Shown one piece after another: positions 4,922-7,781 of a DNA stretch of 7,781 nucleotides. Origin of the DNA: Clostridiales bacterium (lineage in GTDB: Bacteria; Bacillota; Clostridia; Oscillospirales; JAAYXM01); contig JAAYXM010000206.1 in NCBI GenBank assembly GCA_012515925.1, positions 1-7,781 of the forward strand. The letters are read 5' to 3'. Numbering within the stretch: the first letter of the stretch is position 1; every line of letters begins with the position of its first letter. The position numbers were made by a program, and so were the translations under genes. The notes under the pieces were generated by a model. It was not told the origin of the DNA and did not search any database. It worked only from the letters and a program-made list of their open reading frames with translations.

Positions 4922-7273
4922 ATGGATATACAAAAGATAAGAAATTATAAGACAAGCATAAACCGCTATATCGGTATGATTAACCTAAGCCCCGCGATAA
5001 AAAAATTTGTCATATATTCGCTTAAGATTGTTTTTGGGTTTTTAATGCCGAACGGAATGATTTTCGGCGCTTGCGCGCCGTTCGGATTAAGCTACGCGGC
5101 GGCGGTCGGCGCGGCGCCCGGCGCGCTTGCCGGTGTTCTGGGCGTAATACTCGGATATTTAAGCATAGTACATAAGGCGGACGGGCTTAAATATATCGCG
5201 TGCACGATTCTTATTTATACCGCGTCCTTTGTTTTTCGTGAAACCAGGCTTATGAAGGCGCGCTGGTTCATGCCCGCCGCGGCGCTCTGTGCCGCGGCTT
5301 CGGTGGGTATAGTGTTCGTGGCGGATTCCGGCTTTAAGCTTACGGAGACGCTTATGTACGCGTCGGAGCTTGTTTTTGTCACCGCGGGCGCGTATTTTTT
5401 CGGGCTTATCATGAATCCGGAATATGAACCCGGAAAGTGTATAAGCGCGCAGCCGGTCAAGTATTCCGTCGGCCTGCTGTTTTTCTTTTCGTGCCTTCTG
5501 ATTCCGCTTTCGGCGTATTCGATATTCAAAACCGTATCGCTCGGGCATACGCTCGCTGTATTCGCCGTTATGCTGTCCGCGTATTTCGGAGGGGCGGGAA
5601 TCGGCAGCTGTGTCGGGGTTGCGCTGGGTCTGGCCGTCGGTATGGCGGAATCCACCGCGTTTTATTCCGCGGTTTACGGGTTTTCGGCTATGGCGGCGGG
5701 TGTGTTCAAGAACAAGGGGAAAACGCTGTTTACAATAGTGTATCTCGCCGCGAACGCCTCGACAATGCTCATGTTAAACGGCATGGCGGATATAACGCTT
5801 TTGTACGGCGCGTTTTTCGCGAGCGTAACGTTTATGCTCATCGCCGGATTTTTCGGGGACAAGCTGCTTTGCTTGTTTACGTTATCCGGGGAATCCGGCG
5901 TCATAAAACAGGGTAAAATAAGGCTGTACGCGAGCGAAAGGCTGAAATCCGCCGCTTCGGCGTTCAATGATTTAAGCCGTATGATAAGCGGAGCCGCCGG
6001 AAGCAGGCGCGAGACAAACGACAACGATGTCGCGGGAATTTTCGACCGCGCGGCAGCGCAGATATGCCGCAAATGTATTCTGGCTAACGCCTGCTGGGAG
6101 AAGGATTATCTGTCCACCAGGGACGCGCTCAATACCGTGACAAAGAAAATGCTTGAGCGCGGAAGACTTGAACCGTCGGATTTCCCGCTGCATTTTTCAT
6201 CCCGCTGCGTTTTGATTCGGGATTTTGTTTTAGCGATAAACCGCGAGCTTTCGGCGTATTTATACCGAAAGCAGTATAAAAACAGAATCGAGGAAAGCCG
6301 CAACATATTGTACAGTCAATACAGGCAGATGTCGCACATCTTCGGCACGCTCGCGGGTAATATTGAAAGCGAGCCGGTATTTGAGGAGCGGATGGAGGCG
6401 CTTATCGACGGGTATTTAAGAAACAAGCAGATTAACGCCGAGGCATATGTGTATCGCGACATAACCGCGCATCTTCATCTGCATATCGAGGGGACCAACC
6501 TCGCGGGGCTTACAAACGACGCGGACGCCGTGACAGGCGAGCTTTCGGACATTCTCGGCGTAAGCCTTGCCTCGCCGCAGTGTATGGATACGGGGGACAG
6601 GCAGGTGTTTTGCGCGCGCGAAAAGGAGAGCCTTTACGCGACGCTCGGGGTGGCGGTCAACAAAAAAAGCAATTCCGAGATAAGCGGCGATTCGGGCGCC
6701 TACTTCAAGACAAATAACGGCAAATTGTATGTTATCCTGTCCGACGGGATGGGAAGCGGCAGGGCCGCGGCGGCCGAAAGCGCGGCGGCGGTCGGTATGC
6801 TTGAAAAGCTCATAAAATCGGGTATCGAGCCGAAGACCGCGCTGATGACGATACATTCGGCGCTGACGCTTAAATCCGAGAAGACCGGAAGCTTTACAAC
6901 GCTGGATTTATTATGCGTGGATTTATATAACGGGGAAGCCTCGATATTCAAATTCGGCGGCGCGCCTACGTATATCAAGCGCGGCGGGCATGTGCGCAGG
7001 GTGACATCCAACGCTTTGCCCGCGGGCGTGTCCTGCGGCAGGATATCCGATATCGAGTCCTGCGTTTCGCTCTGCGAGGATGATTGCGTCGTCATGGCCA
7101 CCGACGGTGTGGCGGACAGAAACGATGACGTGTGGCTTAAAGAATATCTCGCGGGGTATGACGGGGAAAGCCCCAAAAAGCTCGCGGGAGAGCTCCTTGC
7201 GCAAGCTTACGCTAAATACGGGCGCGCGGACGATATGACCGTCATGGTCATGATGATAAAAAAGAATAATTAA
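4922..7273 (+). CDS. spoIIE: Stage II sporulation protein E (SpoIIE), membrane PP2C-type serine phosphatase
   Basis: Polar-septum protein phosphatase that dephosphorylates the anti-anti-sigma factor SpoIIAA, releasing sigma-F in the forespore; in Bacillus it also interacts with FtsZ and helps polar division. At 783 aa it is slightly shorter than the roughly 827-aa Bacillus protein. Residues 1-25 are cytoplasmic. Residues about 28-312 are strongly hydrophobic with about ten membrane helices. Residues 330-580 form the central oligomerisation/FtsZ region, containing C382-x2-C385 and C391-W392 (CRKCILANACW). Residues 585-783 are the PP2C domain with SDGMGSG (Asp608), a TLDLL strand (Asp662), FGGAPTYIKRGG, MATDGVAD (Asp728) and ADDMTVMV (Asp770/771). 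All metal-binding aspartates expected of the family are present, so it should be active. The adjacent ribosome binding site (GGAAAGTGAG) is weak. Spo0A-controlled transcription is expected from the family but no clear 0A box is visible. Confidence 0.97.
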   Translation: MDIQKIRNYKTSINRYIGMINLSPAIKKFVIYSLKIVFGFLMPNGMIFGACAPFGLSYAAAVGAAPGALAGVLGVILGYLSIVHKADGLKYIACTILIYTASFVFRETRLMKARWFMPAAALCAAASVGIVFVADSGFKLTETLMYASELVFVTAGAYFFGLIMNPEYEPGKCISAQPVKYSVGLLFFFSCLLIPLSAYSIFKTVSLGHTLAVFAVMLSAYFGGAGIGSCVGVALGLAVGMAESTAFYSAVYGFSAMAAGVFKNKGKTLFTIVYLAANASTMLMLNGMADITLLYGAFFASVTFMLIAGFFGDKLLCLFTLSGESGVIKQGKIRLYASERLKSAASAFNDLSRMISGAAGSRRETNDNDVAGIFDRAAAQICRKCILANACWEKDYLSTRDALNTVTKKMLERGRLEPSDFPLHFSSRCVLIRDFVLAINRELSAYLYRKQYKNRIEESRNILYSQYRQMSHIFGTLAGNIESEPVFEERMEALIDGYLRNKQINAEAYVYRDITAHLHLHIEGTNLAGLTNDADAVTGELSDILGVSLASPQCMDTGDRQVFCAREKESLYATLGVAVNKKSNSEISGDSGAYFKTNNGKLYVILSDGMGSGRAAAAESAAAVGMLEKLIKSGIEPKTALMTIHSALTLKSEKTGSFTTLDLLCVDLYNGEASIFKFGGAPTYIKRGGHVRRVTSNALPAGVSCGRISDIESCVSLCEDDCVVMATDGVADRNDDVWLKEYLAGYDGESPKKLAGELLAQAYAKYGRADDMTVMVMMIKKNN

Positions 7274-7348
7274 CTGAAATCTTCCTGTATAGCCTTTTCA
7301 TATTCTGGATAAAATGTCAATATAGGTATGATTTACGGGGGATAGTTT
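7274..7348 (+). promoter_or_regulatory. Short gap between spoIIE and the 91-aa ORF; weak promoter candidate
   Basis: This 75-base AT-rich gap shows no hairpin terminator, so read-through from spoIIE is possible. TCATATT (7298-7304) fits the -35 of a sigma-E promoter (kmATATT), and 14 bases later AATATAGG matches the -10 consensus CATACAMT at only about 4 of 8 positions. A strong purine site, GGGGGAT, lies about 7 bases before the ATG at 7349. Confidence 0.2.
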
Positions 7349-7624
7349 ATGGTTAAGGGAGTATCAAAACGGGTTATTGTTGTAAAAGCGCCGCTGAATA
7401 ACATATTTGAGGAAGCGATTTTTGTCATAAAGGACAGTGCTCTGCCGCAGACCTCGGTTAACTCCGAACGCATTATACACGAGGCCTGCATGGTTGCCAA
7501 CGCGTATGTTAAAAAGCACTGCAAGGCCACTAAACAGGTACTGGGCGTATCGGTTTCGGCGTTTGCGGCGGCGGGCGCCGCGCTTACCGGTATCGCGTGG
7601 TTTCTGTATGTCATGGTTAAGTAG
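7349..7624 (+). CDS. Small single-pass membrane protein of unknown function (91 aa)
   Basis: I cannot assign a function. The N-terminal 60 residues are soluble and mixed alpha/beta: a basic start (MVKGVSKRV), a VIVVKAP strand, the segment IFEEAIFVIKDSAL, a variable linker, then a helix RIIHEACMVANAYVKKH. Residues about 64-88 form one hydrophobic Ala/Gly-rich membrane helix ending in FLYVMVK, so the protein is probably tail-anchored with its N-terminus in the cytoplasm. There is no signal peptide. A GGGGGAT ribosome binding site about 7 bases before ATG and a codon pattern like its neighbours support a real gene. It lies 75 bases after spoIIE on the same strand with no terminator between, so co-expression in sporulation is possible. 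From memory, similar short proteins with the VIVVKxP...FEEAIFxxRxxAL pattern occur next to unrelated genes in Clostridia; I cannot verify this here. Confidence 0.72.
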   Translation: MVKGVSKRVIVVKAPLNNIFEEAIFVIKDSALPQTSVNSERIIHEACMVANAYVKKHCKATKQVLGVSVSAFAAAGAALTGIAWFLYVMVK

Positions 7625-7671
7625 GCTGTATCTCCACGAGGGAGGCATTTCAAAACAAAACTGCATGACAA

Positions 7672-7698
7672 AACCTCTCCCCGAACCGGGGAGAGGTT
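7672..7698 (-). terminator. 12-bp hairpin terminator after the TPM-like gene
   Basis: Perfect arms at 7672-7683 (AACCTCTCCCCG) and 7687-7698 (CGGGGAGAGGTT) with a 3-base loop. On the minus strand the stem is followed by TTTGTC and then further T-rich sequence (GTTTTGTTTTG), fitting an intrinsic terminator for the gene entering from the right. On the plus strand an A-run follows, so it is less suited to stop transcripts of the 91-aa gene, though the strong stem may act in both directions between these convergent genes. Confidence 0.7.
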
Positions 7699-7706
7699 AA
7701 AAAAAC

Positions 7707-7781
7707 CTAAAATCCTCTTGAGGCGCCGCCACCGCCGAAGCTTCCGCCACCGCCACGGCTTCCTCCGAATCCGCCTCCGAA
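7707..7781 (-). CDS. C-terminal end of a TPM-domain (YgcG-like) membrane protein, partial
   Basis: Only the last 24 codons and the TAG stop are in the window; the rest lies to the right. The visible residues are almost only Gly, Ser, Phe, Arg and Ala (FGGGFGGSRGGGG, then SFGGGGASRGF at the very end). A low-complexity Gly/Ser tail ending in ASRGF is characteristic of TPM-domain proteins (YgcG/Psb32 type), which carry a signal peptide, an extracytoplasmic TPM domain, a membrane helix and this tail; some DUF2207 membrane proteins end similarly. It is convergent with the 91-aa gene and followed by a terminator hairpin. The frame and stop are certain; the family call rests on the tail alone. Confidence 0.62.
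   Translation of the reverse strand, partial: FGGGFGGSRGGGGSFGGGGASRGF

Noticed and set aside
5159..7204. Several minus-strand frames of 66-158 codons opposite spoIIE
   Set aside because: They overlap each other and lie wholly inside spoIIE, with Arg/Ser/Pro-rich or Arg/His-rich translations and no domain signature.
7333..7700. Alternative frames over the 91-aa gene (minus 7333-7671, minus 7364-7666, plus 7437-7700)
   Set aside because: The 7349-7624 frame has a ribosome binding site and a sensible soluble-plus-membrane-helix layout. The others run into the terminator hairpin or lack initiation signals.
7710..7781. Gly-codon repeats at the right edge as a tandem DNA repeat
   Set aside because: They are explained by the Gly/Ser/Phe-rich tail of the minus-strand TPM-like protein; the reading frame is open and ends in the typical ASRGF followed by a stop.

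Overview
The window looks like chromosomal DNA of an endospore-forming member of the Bacillota, most likely an anaerobic Clostridia lineage. The reasons are a complete spoIIE, a GerA-family spore germination subunit, a TagO-type polyprenyl-phosphate sugar-phosphate transferase, purine-rich AAGGAG/GGAGG ribosome binding sites and free use of ATA, AGG and TTT codons at middling GC. I see no mobile element, CRISPR array, rRNA or tRNA. Every gap between genes is shorter than 300 bases.

Left part, all on the minus strand and read from right to left: a class I/II PLP aminotransferase (4659-3475), trpS (3458-2448), a tagO/wecA-like glycosyltransferase (2455-1388), and a GerA-family germination subunit A (1270 to beyond base 1). 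The first three are packed like an operon. The aminotransferase is preceded by a good sigma-A-type promoter, trpS follows after 15 untranslated bases, and the tagO-like start codon lies inside the end of trpS. A perfect 18-bp hairpin separates tagO from the germination gene. That gene has its own ribosome binding site and a sequence resembling a forespore sigma-G promoter. Its start region carries an apparent one-base frameshift in an A-tract: the first 28-codon frame stops, and the conserved protein continues in the -1 frame.

Right part: from the divergent intergenic region (4660-4921), spoIIE runs on the plus strand (4922-7273). It encodes the membrane-anchored PP2C phosphatase that activates sigma-F in the forespore. 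Its leader holds several short inverted repeats, two of which are mutually exclusive, and a six-codon upstream ORF with a strong ribosome binding site. A small single-membrane-span protein of unknown function (7349-7624) follows. At the right edge the last 24 codons of a minus-strand gene enter the window. They form a Gly/Ser/Phe-rich tail ending in ASRGF, typical of TPM-domain (YgcG-like) membrane proteins, and a 12-bp terminator hairpin lies beyond them.

As a whole the window combines sporulation and germination (spoIIE, gerA-type gene) with housekeeping (Trp-tRNA charging, an aminotransferase, lipid-linked cell-wall polymer initiation). I did not find a clearly novel multi-gene system. The points most worth a second look are the germination-gene frameshift, the structured spoIIE leader and the small conserved-looking membrane protein beside spoIIE.
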